A stretch of 24,045 nucleotides of DNA. Source: Actinomycetota bacterium (GTDB taxonomy: Bacteria > Actinomycetota > Actinomycetes > S36-B12). The notes beneath the pieces were generated by a model that did no database searches, had not been told where the DNA came from, and saw only the letters and a program-made list of their open reading frames with translations. Both the position numbers and the translations under genes were made by a program. Location of the stretch: assembly GCA_016870425.1 (NCBI GenBank), contig VGBQ01000012.1, forward strand, positions 1 through 24,045, given 5' to 3'. Below, piece after piece: positions 7,999 to 15,374 of the stretch; position 1 is the stretch's first letter, and each line of letters opens with the position of its first letter.

Positions 7999-8729
7999 CC
8001 ACCCGTCGCATCCTCGCCACGAGCGGGGGATTCGCCGCCACCGACCGCTGGGGTGTGCTGCGCCCGGGCGACCTCATGCTCGAGGCGCTGCGCCTCACGG
8101 GAGCAGAGCGCCCGCGCGTGTGCCTGGTGATGACCGCCAGCGGCGATGACGCCTCCTATCTCGCGCGCTCCTATGCCGCGCTCGGATCGCTCGGGTGCGA
8201 CGTCGACCACCTCGCGCTCTTCACAATGCCCAACCGCGACCCGGAGGAGGTGCTCGGCCGCAGCGACCTTGTGTGGGTCGGCGGCGGGAGCGTGGCCAAC
8301 CTCCTCGCGCTGTGGCGGCTGCACGGAGTCGACACCGCCATGCGCGCGGCGTGGGAGCGGGGCACGATCCTCGCGGGCGTGAGCGCGGGCTCGATCTGCT
8401 GGCACGTCGGCGGTCCGACCGACTCTTTCGGACCGACCCTGCGCCTGGTCACTGACGGACTGGCGCTCCTGCCCTACGGCAACGGCGTGCACTACGACAG
8501 CGAGGAGCAGCGGCGCCCCCTGCTCCAGCGGGTTGTCGGCGACGGCTTGCTCCCCACGTCGTACGCCACCGACGACCGCGTCGGCATCCTCTACGAAGGC
8601 GACGAGGCCGTGCGCGTCATCGCCGACCTTGAGGTCGACGCCGAGACAGGGCCCGCGGCGTACCAAATCGAGCGGGTGGGCGGCGAGGTCATCGAGAGGC
8701 GCCTGACCGTGGGAGAAATCCCGTCGTAG
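7995..8729 (+). CDS. Peptidase S51 family protein (dipeptidase E / cyanophycinase-like)
   Basis: This 244-residue protein has the S51 nucleophile elbow GVSAGS with S130 as the likely catalytic serine, preceded by VWVGGGSVANLLALWR, which corresponds to the GGGN(T/S) strand-loop of the family. H166 in NGVHYD is a plausible second catalytic residue. Length and motifs match the PepE-type group that includes aspartyl dipeptidases and cyanophycinases; which peptide it cleaves is unknown. There is no signal peptide, so it is cytosolic. The start overlaps the stop of the FAD oxidoreductase gene by 4 bp, and GGAGGAGA upstream provides a ribosome binding site, so it is likely expressed with the oxidoreductase. 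Confidence 0.85.
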   Translation: MTTRRILATSGGFAATDRWGVLRPGDLMLEALRLTGAERPRVCLVMTASGDDASYLARSYAALGSLGCDVDHLALFTMPNRDPEEVLGRSDLVWVGGGSVANLLALWRLHGVDTAMRAAWERGTILAGVSAGSICWHVGGPTDSFGPTLRLVTDGLALLPYGNGVHYDSEEQRRPLLQRVVGDGLLPTSYATDDRVGILYEGDEAVRVIADLEVDAETGPAAYQIERVGGEVIERRLTVGEIPS

Positions 8730-8755
8730 GGCTTGCGGGGCCGGCTCCGGCTGGC

Positions 8756-8761
8756 CACCAT
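8756..8761 (+). promoter_or_regulatory. Possible -10 hexamer CACCAT of the lipoprotein gene
   Basis: CACCAT keeps the conserved A at position 2 and T at position 6 and lies 6 nt before the ATG at 8768, the same spacing as stronger leaderless promoters in this window. The match is weak. Confidence 0.3.
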
Positions 8762-8767
8762 GTGCAC

Positions 8768-9070
8768 ATGCGCCTCACGACACTCACCACCCCGCTCGTC
8801 GCTCTCGCCGCCTCCGCGGCGCTCGTGCTGTCCGCCTGCGGTGGCGGGGGCGGGTCGGACTCCAGCCAGGCTCAGGCGTTCTGCGACCAGCTCGCCGCGG
8901 GCACCGATCCCTTCGAGATCTTCCAGTCAATGCGCGACGACTTCGGCGACCAGACCGAGTGGGCGGCCGCCGCGAAGGAGTGGGCCAAGTCGACCTGCCC
9001 CGACCAGCTGGCGAGCAACGAGGTCCTGCGCAACATCATTTCCAACACCGGCGGCGACCCCGACTCCTGA
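8768..9070 (+). CDS. Small secreted lipoprotein of unknown function
   Basis: This 100-residue protein has a lipoprotein signal peptide: MR, a hydrophobic stretch, and the lipobox LSAC with C24 as the lipidated cysteine. A Gly/Ser-rich tether follows. The mature part is short, acidic and mostly helical in composition, with two cysteines (FCDQL and STCPDQL) that could form a disulfide outside the membrane. I do not recognise a family. The ATG at 8768 is favoured because the hexamer CACCAT lies 6 nt upstream; a GTG at 8762 is also possible and adds two residues. It stands alone, 32 bp after the S51 peptidase gene, with a long inverted repeat downstream that may end transcription. Confidence 0.75.
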   Translation: MRLTTLTTPLVALAASAALVLSACGGGGGSDSSQAQAFCDQLAAGTDPFEIFQSMRDDFGDQTEWAAAAKEWAKSTCPDQLASNEVLRNIISNTGGDPDS

Positions 9071-9165
9071 TTGAGGCGCGCGCCGACCTCCCCCGATTGC
9101 CCGACTCGTCGCACGCGCACTTCCGACGCTGACTCACCAGCCGCCGGATCCTGACGCTCGCGCGT

Positions 9166-9227
9166 CCGAATGCGACCGTTATCGACGATTTCAGGCAGCC
9201 GCCAGCGCCGATAACGGTCGCATTCGG
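9166..9227. repeat. Inverted repeat IR2, 19-bp perfect arms, between convergent genes
   Basis: The arm ccgaatgcgaccgttatcg (9166-9184) is repeated exactly as its reverse complement at 9209-9227, around a 24-nt loop. It lies between the ends of the lipoprotein gene and the convergent ABM gene, so a bidirectional terminator role is plausible despite the absence of T-tracts. It shares CGTTATCGACG and GATTTC with the hairpin at 14864-14915, which suggests a repeat family. Confidence 0.85.
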
Positions 9228-9237
9228 TGATGGGGCG

Positions 9238-9293
9238 GCGGTGCTGGGCCGGCGGTGCTGGGCCGGCGGTGCTGGGCCGGCTGTGGTGGGTCG
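9238..9293. repeat. 14-bp tandem repeat, four copies
   Basis: The unit gcggtgctgggccg occurs three times without change (9238-9279), followed by a fourth copy with three differences (9280-9293). The array ends exactly at the ABM gene's stop codon. No gene explains it. Confidence 0.85.
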
Positions 9294-9614
9294 TCAGGGG
9301 CGGCTGTACGCGCGGATCACCTCGGCCACGATGACGTCGTACTCGGCGTACCACTCCTCGCGACCGCGACGCTGCGCCTCGAGATGCTCAGCCACGGCCT
9401 TCCAGGAGCGGGCGCTGTCATCGTCGAGCCAGTAGGAGACGCTGATGCCCTGGCCGGTCTGCTCGTCGCGCACCGATCGGATGCCCAAGAAGCCAGGCTG
9501 CTGCGCGGCGAGCACGTCCATAGCCTCGGCCATCTCGGCGTAGCCCTCAGCGGCGGGGTGGCGTACGGAGTGGAAGACAACCGCGACGGCTCCGGGCGGC
9601 AGGTCAGGGATCAT
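9294..9614 (-). CDS. Antibiotic biosynthesis monooxygenase (ABM) domain protein
   Basis: This 106-residue protein matches the small dimeric alpha/beta-barrel ABM fold. The pattern is a first strand (VAVVFHSVR), the helix EMAEAMDVLAAQQPGFLG, the strand ISVSYWLDDDSARSWK and a helix of the HLEAQRRGREEWY type near the end. Members include haem-degrading and quinol-type monooxygenases as well as proteins of unknown function; no specific activity can be assigned. The ATG overlaps the stop codon of the MMPL transporter gene (ATGA), so the two are probably translated together. Downstream of its stop is a 14-bp tandem repeat and then inverted repeat IR2. Confidence 0.8.
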   Translation of the reverse strand: MIPDLPPGAVAVVFHSVRHPAAEGYAEMAEAMDVLAAQQPGFLGIRSVRDEQTGQGISVSYWLDDDSARSWKAVAEHLEAQRRGREEWYAEYDVIVAEVIRAYSRP

Positions 9615-11983
9615 TCGACGCTGAAGTTGGGCAGGCGCTTGGCGAGCCACCCGGGCAGCCACCAGTTGGCGCGACCGAACATCGACATCACGCTCGGCAC
9701 GAGCACGAGGCGCACGATGAACGCATCGATGATCACCGCCGACGCGAGCGCGACGCCGAAGAGTTTGATGGTGTCGTTGGGCACGGGCACGAAGGCGAGG
9801 AAGACCGAGCTCATGATGAGCGCGGCGGCCACGACGACCTTGCCCGAGCCGGCGAGTCCGTGTCGGACCGCCTCGCGGTTGTCGCCCGTGGCGTGCCAGC
9901 CCTCCTGCATGCGGGAGACGAGGAAGACCTCGTAGTCCATGGATAGGCCGAAGAGGATCGCGAAGACCATGATGGGCAGGAAGGGCAGGATCGGCCCCGT
10001 CGTGGCGACGCCGATGAGGCTCGCACCCCAGCCCCACTGGAAGACCGCGACGGTGACACCCAGCGCCGCGGCGAAGCTCAGCAGGCTCGTGACGGCAGCG
10101 GTGAGCGGGATGAGCAGCGAGCGGAAGAGCAGGAAGAGCGCGATGAAACCGAGGCCGACCACGACGAGGAGGAAGAGCGGCAGCACACTGATGAGGACGT
10201 TGGTGAAGTCCTGCGTGACCGCCTGGGTGCCCCCGACGTAGATCGCCGCACCGGTCGGCGCGATGGTCTCGGAGGTCTGCGTGCGCAGGCGATTGAGCAG
10301 CGCATTGGTGGCCGGGTCGTCGGGTGCCGTCGTCGGCTGCACCAGAACGCTCGTGACGATGCCGCTCTGGCTGAAGGGACTGTTCTTGCCGCCGATGGTC
10401 GCCGTCTTGTAGAGCGGGAGCATGTCGCGATTGGGAATCGTCGATGCGACTCCCTCGGTGGCGGCGAGCGCCTCGACCGTCTTGGTGAGAGCGGTGTCAT
10501 CGAGGGGCAGCGGCAGCGTGACCGCGACAAAGAACGGGCCGTTGACTCCTGGACCGAAGCCCTTGCTCATGAGGTCGTAGCCGATGCGCGCCGTCGACCC
10601 GGGAGCGGCGCTGCCGTTGTCAGGGAATCCCTGCCGGATGGAAAAGGCCGGAATCGCCAGGAGTACGACGAGGCCGAGCGCGAGGAGACCGCTGAGCCAG
10701 GGCGCCTTCTGCAGCATGGCGCCGTAGCCGGCCCATCTGCTCTGGTCGAGCGGCTTGGGCTTGGGATGCCTGGCCCAGGGCATGCGCAGGCCGAGCGTGT
10801 GCTTGCCCAGCAGGCTCGCGACGGCGGGCAGCAGGATGAGCGCGGCAAGCATGACGACGAAGACGGTCGCCGCGGCGCCGATCGCCAGGCCATAGAAGAA
10901 GGTGACTCCGAGGACGAAGAGTCCGAGCAGCGCAATGATCACGGTGCTCCCGGCAAAGAGCACCGCGCGCCCGGCCGTGCGGACCGCCGTAGCGATGGCC
11001 TCCTTCGGATCCTTGCCAGCGAGCGTCTCCTGGCGGAAGCGGTTGAGGATGAAGAGTGAGTAGTCGATCCCGACACCGAGCCCGATCATCGACGCGAGTT
11101 GCGGCGCGAAGGAGGCGACGTCGAGGAAGCGCGCGATGACGATGATGAGCAGCTGTCCGACGAGCAAGCCCACGACGGCCACGACGATCGGTAGGCCCGC
11201 GGCGACGAGGCTGCCGAAGAGGATGATGAGGATGATGATCGCCGCGAGGATGCCGATGCCCTCACTGGATCCGGGGCCGCCCTGCGCTGCGGTGAGGATC
11301 TGGCCCGTGGCTCCCACCTGCAGCGTTGGGGTGCTCGCAGCCTGCACGGCGGAGACAAAGGCGTCGGCCTGCTCAGGATTGGCGACCGCCGGGCCAGCGC
11401 CGGTGAAGGTCACCGTGGCATAGGCGACCGTGCCGTCCTTGCTGATCGTGGAGGTGGCCTCCTTGGCCGCCCTGTTTGCCTTGAGCAGGTCGAGCAACTG
11501 CTGCTGCGCGGCCGGCGGAGTGCCCTCAGGGAAGGTGACATCGGTCGTGCCCTTCTCGAATGCCTCCTTGACCTGCTGGGCAAACTCCGGTGGCGTCCCG
11601 GGCGGGAAGTCCGGTGCCGCCGACTCCTTCTTGGGGCACGCCGACCCGTAGTCCTTGCCGTAGGGAGAGGTGATGCACGTGACACCTTGGATCCCCGAGA
11701 GTTTCGTGAGAAGCGTGTCGATCTGCCCCTTGACGGCCTCATCCTCAACCGTGCCGGAATTCGGAGACCACACCACGGTCGCCGAGTTGCTGTTGGCGTC
11801 CTGCGCCGAGACTTCCTCGAGGAAGTCCTGTGCGAGCGCGGACTGGGTGTTGGGCAGGGAAAACGAGTCGTTCCATTTGCCGTCGAGGGCGAAGGCAGCG
11901 AACCCCACGGCCACGACGGCCACGAGCCAGGCGAGGAGGGCAACGACGGGCCGGCGGATCGCCCAGGCGGACAGCGGTCCCAT
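9611..11983 (-). CDS. MMPL / RND-superfamily membrane transporter
   Basis: This 790-residue protein has two RND-like halves, each with a membrane helix, a large extracytoplasmic loop and a five-helix bundle. The conserved intramembrane Asp-Tyr pairs are seen in GVGIDYSLF (D307) and GLSMDYEVF (D683), the proton-relay positions of MmpL-type transporters. The first external loop contains a close cysteine pair (VTCITSPYGKDYGSAC) and a short internal repeat, FPPGTPPEF and FPEGTPPAA, about 30 residues apart. Such transporters move lipids, hydrophobic compounds or drugs; the cargo here is unknown. The ATG at 11983 is preceded by GAGGGGG, and a TAGCGT hexamer lies about 40 nt upstream, so this mRNA has a leader. 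The gene is divergent from lipB and overlaps the ABM gene by 4 bp. Confidence 0.9.
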   Translation of the reverse strand: MGPLSAWAIRRPVVALLAWLVAVVAVGFAAFALDGKWNDSFSLPNTQSALAQDFLEEVSAQDANSNSATVVWSPNSGTVEDEAVKGQIDTLLTKLSGIQGVTCITSPYGKDYGSACPKKESAAPDFPPGTPPEFAQQVKEAFEKGTTDVTFPEGTPPAAQQQLLDLLKANRAAKEATSTISKDGTVAYATVTFTGAGPAVANPEQADAFVSAVQAASTPTLQVGATGQILTAAQGGPGSSEGIGILAAIIILIILFGSLVAAGLPIVVAVVGLLVGQLLIIVIARFLDVASFAPQLASMIGLGVGIDYSLFILNRFRQETLAGKDPKEAIATAVRTAGRAVLFAGSTVIIALLGLFVLGVTFFYGLAIGAAATVFVVMLAALILLPAVASLLGKHTLGLRMPWARHPKPKPLDQSRWAGYGAMLQKAPWLSGLLALGLVVLLAIPAFSIRQGFPDNGSAAPGSTARIGYDLMSKGFGPGVNGPFFVAVTLPLPLDDTALTKTVEALAATEGVASTIPNRDMLPLYKTATIGGKNSPFSQSGIVTSVLVQPTTAPDDPATNALLNRLRTQTSETIAPTGAAIYVGGTQAVTQDFTNVLISVLPLFLLVVVGLGFIALFLLFRSLLIPLTAAVTSLLSFAAALGVTVAVFQWGWGASLIGVATTGPILPFLPIMVFAILFGLSMDYEVFLVSRMQEGWHATGDNREAVRHGLAGSGKVVVAAALIMSSVFLAFVPVPNDTIKLFGVALASAVIIDAFIVRLVLVPSVMSMFGRANWWLPGWLAKRLPNFSVE

Positions 11984-12022
11984 GCAGCCCCCTCGCTCAT
12001 CTCCAGGATGCGGTCGGGTCAG

Positions 12023-12028
12023 ACGCTA
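12023..12028 (-). promoter_or_regulatory. -10 hexamer TAGCGT of the MMPL transporter gene
   Basis: On the minus strand TAGCGT ends 39 nt before the ATG at 11983, giving a leader of about 33 nt with a GAGGGGG ribosome binding site. It is the same hexamer as at the RDD gene. The lipB promoter faces the other way 12 bp beyond it. Confidence 0.45.
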
Positions 12029-12039
12029 CAGCCCCGGGC

Positions 12040-12045
12040 TACCCT
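12040..12045 (+). promoter_or_regulatory. -10 hexamer TACCCT of lipB (leaderless type)
   Basis: TACCCT ends 6 nt before the GTG at 12052 and no ribosome binding site is present. It decides the lipB start. Confidence 0.6.
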
Positions 12046-12051
12046 GCAGGC

Positions 12052-12702
12052 GTGATCCGGCTACGACGCCTCGGCCCCGAGGCGATCGGCTACCAGGACG
12101 CCTGGGACCTGCAGCGCGCCATCCACGCTGACGTCGTGGCTGGCACGGCACCCGACACGGTCCTGCTCCTCGAGCATGAGGCCGTCTACACCGCGGGCCG
12201 GCGTACCGATCCACTCGACCGACCGGTGGATGGCACGCCCGTCGTCGACGTCGACCGCGGCGGCCGCATCACCTGGCACGGCCCCGGCCAACTCGTGGGC
12301 TATCCCATCGTCCGACTGCCCATGCCGCTGGATGTTGTCGGTCACGTGCGCCGACTCGAGGACGCGCTCATCGCCGCGTGCGGTGACCTCGGCCTTGCCA
12401 CTGCGCGGGTGCCCGGCCGCAGCGGAGTGTGGGTGGCGGCAGACGACCGCGGCCCTGATCGCAAGGTGGCCGCGATCGGGGTGCGCGTGGCACAGGGCGT
12501 GACCCAGCACGGCTTCGCACTCAACTGCGACTGCGACCTCGTGGCCTTCGATCGCATCGTCCCGTGCGGCATCCGCGACGCAGGAGTCACCAGCCTCACG
12601 GCGGAACTCGGTCGTCGGGTGACCGTCGCAGAAGCCCTCCCCGTCGTCGAGGCCCGCACCCTCGAGGCACTCTCCGGGCAGGTCGTAGGCTCAACCGCGT
12701 GA
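12052..12702 (+). CDS. lipB: Octanoyltransferase (lipoate biosynthesis)
   Basis: This 216-residue LipB transfers octanoyl from octanoyl-acyl carrier protein to the lipoyl-domain lysine of E2 and related proteins. The conserved sequence after the N-terminal helices reads LLLEHEAVYTAGRR and GGRITWHGPGQLVGYPI. The catalytic lysine is K138 in DRKVAAIGVR and the acyl-thioester cysteine is C172 in PCGI. The GTG at 12052 is chosen because TACCCT lies 6 nt upstream and the protein then starts at the usual position; the frame is open further upstream. The stop TGA overlaps the lipA start (GTGA). Targets in this window are K43 and K164 of the E2 protein. Confidence 0.95.
   Translation: MIRLRRLGPEAIGYQDAWDLQRAIHADVVAGTAPDTVLLLEHEAVYTAGRRTDPLDRPVDGTPVVDVDRGGRITWHGPGQLVGYPIVRLPMPLDVVGHVRRLEDALIAACGDLGLATARVPGRSGVWVAADDRGPDRKVAAIGVRVAQGVTQHGFALNCDCDLVAFDRIVPCGIRDAGVTSLTAELGRRVTVAEALPVVEARTLEALSGQVVGSTA
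12686..12691 (+). promoter_or_regulatory. Internal -10 hexamer TAGGCT for lipA
   Basis: TAGGCT lies within the last codons of lipB and ends 7 nt before the lipA GTG. It would allow lipA to be transcribed alone as a leaderless message, besides read-through from lipB. Confidence 0.45.
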
Positions 12703-13616
12703 CCGAGCGCAAGTTGCTCCGCCTCGAGGTGCGCAACTCCGCCACCCCGATCGAGCGCAAGCCCGAGTGGATCCGCACGCGCCTGCGCACGGGACCCGAA
12801 TACACCGCGGTGCGCTCCCTGGTGGAGAGCGAAGGCCTCCACACGGTCTGCCAGGAGGCCGGCTGCCCCAACATCTACGAGTGCTGGGAGGACCGCGAGG
12901 CGACCTTCCTCATCGGCGGCGAGCAGTGCACGCGGCGGTGCGACTTCTGCCAGATCGACACGGGCAAGCCCGCCGAGCTCGATCGCGACGAGCCGCGTCG
13001 CGTTGCCGACTCGGTCCGCACCATGGGGTTGCGCTACGCCACCATCACCGGCGTTGCACGCGACGACTTGCCCGATGGTGGTGCGTGGCTGTACGCCGAG
13101 AGCGTGCGACTGGTGGGCGAGATCTGCCCGGTCGAGGTGCTCATCCCCGACTTCAACGGGCGCCCCGATCAGCTTGGGGAGGTCTTCACGGCGGCTCCCG
13201 CGGTGCTGGCCCACAATCTCGAGACCGTGCCGCGCGTCTTCAAGCGCGTGCGGCCCGCCTTCGACTACGCGCGGTCCCTCGACGTCATCACCCAGGCGCG
13301 CGACGCCGGGCTCGTCACCAAGAGCAACCTGATCCTTGGCCTGGGCGAGACCGACGACGAGGTCGATGAGGCGCTCGTGGACCTCCACGCGGCCGGATGC
13401 GACCTCATCACGATCACGCAGTACCTCCGGCCGACCCCTCGTCACCATCCCGTCGAGCGCTGGGTGCCACCGGACGACTTCGTTGCCTGGGCAGACCGCG
13501 CGCGGGCCATCGGGTTTGTGGGCGTGATGAGCGGACCGCTGGTGCGATCGAGTTACCGCGCGGGCCGGCTCTACGCCGAGGCCGTGGCCGCACGCGAGGC
13601 CGGACGCTCCGCGTGA
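12699..13616 (+). CDS. lipA: Lipoyl synthase (radical SAM)
   Basis: This 305-residue LipA inserts two sulfur atoms into protein-bound octanoyl chains made by LipB. Both iron-sulfur clusters are intact: the auxiliary cluster cysteines C51, C56 and C62 (CQEAGCPNIYEC) and the radical-SAM triad C77, C81 and C84 (CTRRCDFC). The C-terminal serine motif VRSSYRAG, a ligand of the auxiliary cluster, is present. The GTG at 12699 overlaps the lipB stop and follows a TAGGCT hexamer by 7 nt; starting here gives the usual N-terminal length. The stop in turn overlaps the start of the MOSC gene (GTGA). This is core lipoate synthesis serving the E2 subunit. Confidence 0.96.
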   Translation: MTERKLLRLEVRNSATPIERKPEWIRTRLRTGPEYTAVRSLVESEGLHTVCQEAGCPNIYECWEDREATFLIGGEQCTRRCDFCQIDTGKPAELDRDEPRRVADSVRTMGLRYATITGVARDDLPDGGAWLYAESVRLVGEICPVEVLIPDFNGRPDQLGEVFTAAPAVLAHNLETVPRVFKRVRPAFDYARSLDVITQARDAGLVTKSNLILGLGETDDEVDEALVDLHAAGCDLITITQYLRPTPRHHPVERWVPPDDFVAWADRARAIGFVGVMSGPLVRSSYRAGRLYAEAVAAREAGRSA

Positions 13617-14152
13617 GCGAGGGCACGGTGGCCGCCGTACACATCTGGCCCTCCGGAGCCGACGTGCCCGAGGCCGTCGAGGAGTTGCAGCTCGACTGGG
13701 GTGGCGCGATCGGCGACCGGCACCACGGCGTGACCATGTCCTCGGACGTGCGCCAGAAGGAGGTCTTCGCGCGTGGCACTGAGATCCGCAATCACCGGCA
13801 GCTCTCGATCGTCGACCTCGCCGAGCTTGCCGCCATCGCGCGGGGCCTCGGCATCGAGCACCTTGCGCCGGGGACCATCGCGGACAACATCTGCACGGAG
13901 GGCCTAACTGACCTGACGTCACTGGCACCGCTCTCCCGGCTGGTGTTTGCCAGCGGAGCCGTGCTCATGACGGGTGGCTTCAACACCCCGTGCACCATCG
14001 CCGGTCGCATGGTGGCGGCGCGCTACGGCAGCGCCCCCGAGCACTTCCCCAAGGCGGCCTGGGACCTGCGCGGCATCACCGGCTGGGTCGAGCGCCCCGG
14101 GGCGATCAGGCCGGGCGACTCCGTGAGGGTCGTGCCCCCCACGGGCATGTAG
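13613..14152 (+). CDS. MOSC-domain protein
   Basis: This 179-residue protein covers a single MOSC (MOCO sulfurase C-terminal) domain. The family features seen are an early GDRHHG motif, a central hydrophobic beta barrel, and the conserved cysteine C127 in NTPC, which in related proteins carries sulfur or binds the molybdenum cofactor. Standalone MOSC proteins are linked to detoxification or sulfur transfer, but the role here is unknown. The GTG at 13613 overlaps the lipA stop by 4 bp, so it is translated with lipA; no molybdenum genes are nearby. A link to the sulfur chemistry of lipoate would be inference only. Confidence 0.85.
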   Translation: MSEGTVAAVHIWPSGADVPEAVEELQLDWGGAIGDRHHGVTMSSDVRQKEVFARGTEIRNHRQLSIVDLAELAAIARGLGIEHLAPGTIADNICTEGLTDLTSLAPLSRLVFASGAVLMTGGFNTPCTIAGRMVAARYGSAPEHFPKAAWDLRGITGWVERPGAIRPGDSVRVVPPTGM

Positions 14153-14170
14153 GGGCCGATCCCGGGTGGA

Positions 14171-14176
14171 TACCCT
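14171..14176 (+). promoter_or_regulatory. -10 hexamer TACCCT of the DUF4191 gene
   Basis: TACCCT ends 6 nt before the ATG at 14183; there is no ribosome binding site in the 30-bp gap after the MOSC gene. Confidence 0.6.
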
Positions 14177-14182
14177 TCACGC

Positions 14183-14854
14183 ATGTCCAAGCTGCGCGGT
14201 TATCTCAGCTCCCTGAGGGAGAACTTCAAGCTCACGCGCAAGGTCCACCGCTGGGTGGGCCTGGAGATGCTGGGCATCTTCGTGGCCGTGACAGCACTGA
14301 TCGCCGTACCCGTCGGCTTGATCTTCAACTGGCTCACCGGCCTGCTCATCGGCCTGCCCGTGGGCCTGCTCGCCATGACCTTCTGGTTCAGCCGCCGCGC
14401 CATGAACGCCGCCTACTCCCAGATCGAGGGGCAGGCGGGGGCGGCGGTGGCTGTCATCCAGCAGATGCGCGGCAATTGGAGCATCACTCCCGCGGTGGCC
14501 GTCACCAAGAACTCCGACATCGTGTCGCGGGTCGTTGGTCGCCCCGGGGTCGTCCTCGTGGGCGAGGGTCCTGCTCAGCGCGTCACGCACCTGCTCGCCA
14601 ATGAGCGCAAGAAGACAGCGCGCTGGCTGCCCGAGGTGCCGATCTACGAGATTCAGGTCGGCACGGATGCGGATCAACTGTCCGTCGCCAAGGTGCAGCG
14701 CGAGCTCAACAGGCTGCCGCGTGCGCTGCGTCCGGCTGAGGTCAACGACGTCCGCCGTCGCCTGGACGCGCTGAGCGCCAAAGACTCCCCCGTGCCGATC
14801 CCCAAGGGGCCGCTGCCCAAGGGTGGCAAGATCCCGAAGTCAATGCGGGGCTGA
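14183..14854 (+). CDS. DUF4191-family integral membrane protein
   Basis: This 223-residue protein has a basic N-terminus, two adjacent membrane helices (about residues 28-48 and 51-69) and a long cytoplasmic C-terminal region ending in a Lys/Pro/Gly-rich tail. The composition, the RRAMNAAYSQIEGQ stretch after the second helix, and the position between lipA and the RDD gene match the actinobacterial DUF4191 family, whose function is unknown. It probably has its own leaderless promoter (TACCCT, 6 nt upstream of the ATG). A long hairpin begins 10 bp after its stop. Confidence 0.85.
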   Translation: MSKLRGYLSSLRENFKLTRKVHRWVGLEMLGIFVAVTALIAVPVGLIFNWLTGLLIGLPVGLLAMTFWFSRRAMNAAYSQIEGQAGAAVAVIQQMRGNWSITPAVAVTKNSDIVSRVVGRPGVVLVGEGPAQRVTHLLANERKKTARWLPEVPIYEIQVGTDADQLSVAKVQRELNRLPRALRPAEVNDVRRRLDALSAKDSPVPIPKGPLPKGGKIPKSMRG

Positions 14855-14863
14855 CGGACTGAT

Positions 14864-14915
14864 CTCCGCCCGTTATCGACGCTAAGGACGCGCTTGGCGT
14901 CGATTTCGGGCGGAG
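14864..14915. repeat. Long hairpin IR3 between convergent genes
   Basis: Arms at 14864-14886 and 14893-14915 pair as 9 bp, a TT/TT internal mismatch, then 12 bp with one G-T pair, closing a 6-nt loop. It lies between the convergent ends of the DUF4191 and RDD genes, so a bidirectional terminator is likely. A smaller hairpin, GAGAG-tgag-CTCTC (14913-14926), overlaps its end. It shares CGTTATCGACG and GATTTC with IR2. Confidence 0.8.
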
Positions 14916-14928
14916 AGTGAGCTCTCGA

Positions 14929-15330
14929 CTAGCGGGACATGCCGATGCTCGTGCGCATGACAACACGGGAGCCCACTGCCAGGTCCTGCAGGCCGCGTCG
15001 CTGTGAGTCGTAGACCAACGCCGGGATGACGATGCAGATGAGGGCGGTGCGCACGATGATGCGCCACAGTGAGAGCCGCCCACCCGCCTCCGAGACGACG
15101 GCCATCCCGAGGATGCGCTGGCCGAAGCTCGAGCCCGTGAGCCAGGTCAGCACGATGATCTCGACGGCGAAGATGGCGATCGTCGCCAGCGCGTAGTCGC
15201 CGCTGCCGTATTCCGCACCGGGCACCAGCCGCGCCAGGAGCAGAGCGACCAGCCAGTCGAGGGCGATGGCTGCGGCTCGACGACCCAGGCCTGCAGGGAC
15301 TCCCGGGCCGGGTGTGGCTGATGTGGTCAC
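14929..15330 (-). CDS. RDD-family membrane protein
   Basis: This 133-residue protein has three predicted membrane helices. The first (about residues 13-33) holds the family pattern of Arg followed by Asp in RRAAAIALDWLVA, and further helices cover DYALATIAIFAVEIIV and IIVRTALICIVIPALV. RDD proteins are widespread and mostly uncharacterised; some are reported as ion antiporters. It lies back-to-back with glnA, an arrangement I know from other Actinomycetes. The GTG at 15330 is chosen because a minus-strand TAGCGT hexamer lies 6 nt upstream, pointing to a leaderless mRNA. Confidence 0.85.
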   Translation of the reverse strand: MTTSATPGPGVPAGLGRRAAAIALDWLVALLLARLVPGAEYGSGDYALATIAIFAVEIIVLTWLTGSSFGQRILGMAVVSEAGGRLSLWRIIVRTALICIVIPALVYDSQRRGLQDLAVGSRVVMRTSIGMSR

Positions 15331-15336
15331 GCCACC

Positions 15337-15342
15337 ACGCTA
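15337..15342 (-). promoter_or_regulatory. -10 hexamer TAGCGT of the RDD gene
   Basis: On the minus strand TAGCGT ends 6 nt before the GTG at 15330, in the leaderless arrangement. It diverges from the glnA promoter. Confidence 0.55.
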
Positions 15343-15374
15343 GGGGCAAGCCCGAAGCGGCTCTCGCTCCCCCC

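Noticed and set aside
12564..12698. Upstream extension of lipA
   Set aside because: It would overlap lipB extensively with an Arg-rich sequence; the GTG at 12699 gives the normal LipA N-terminus.
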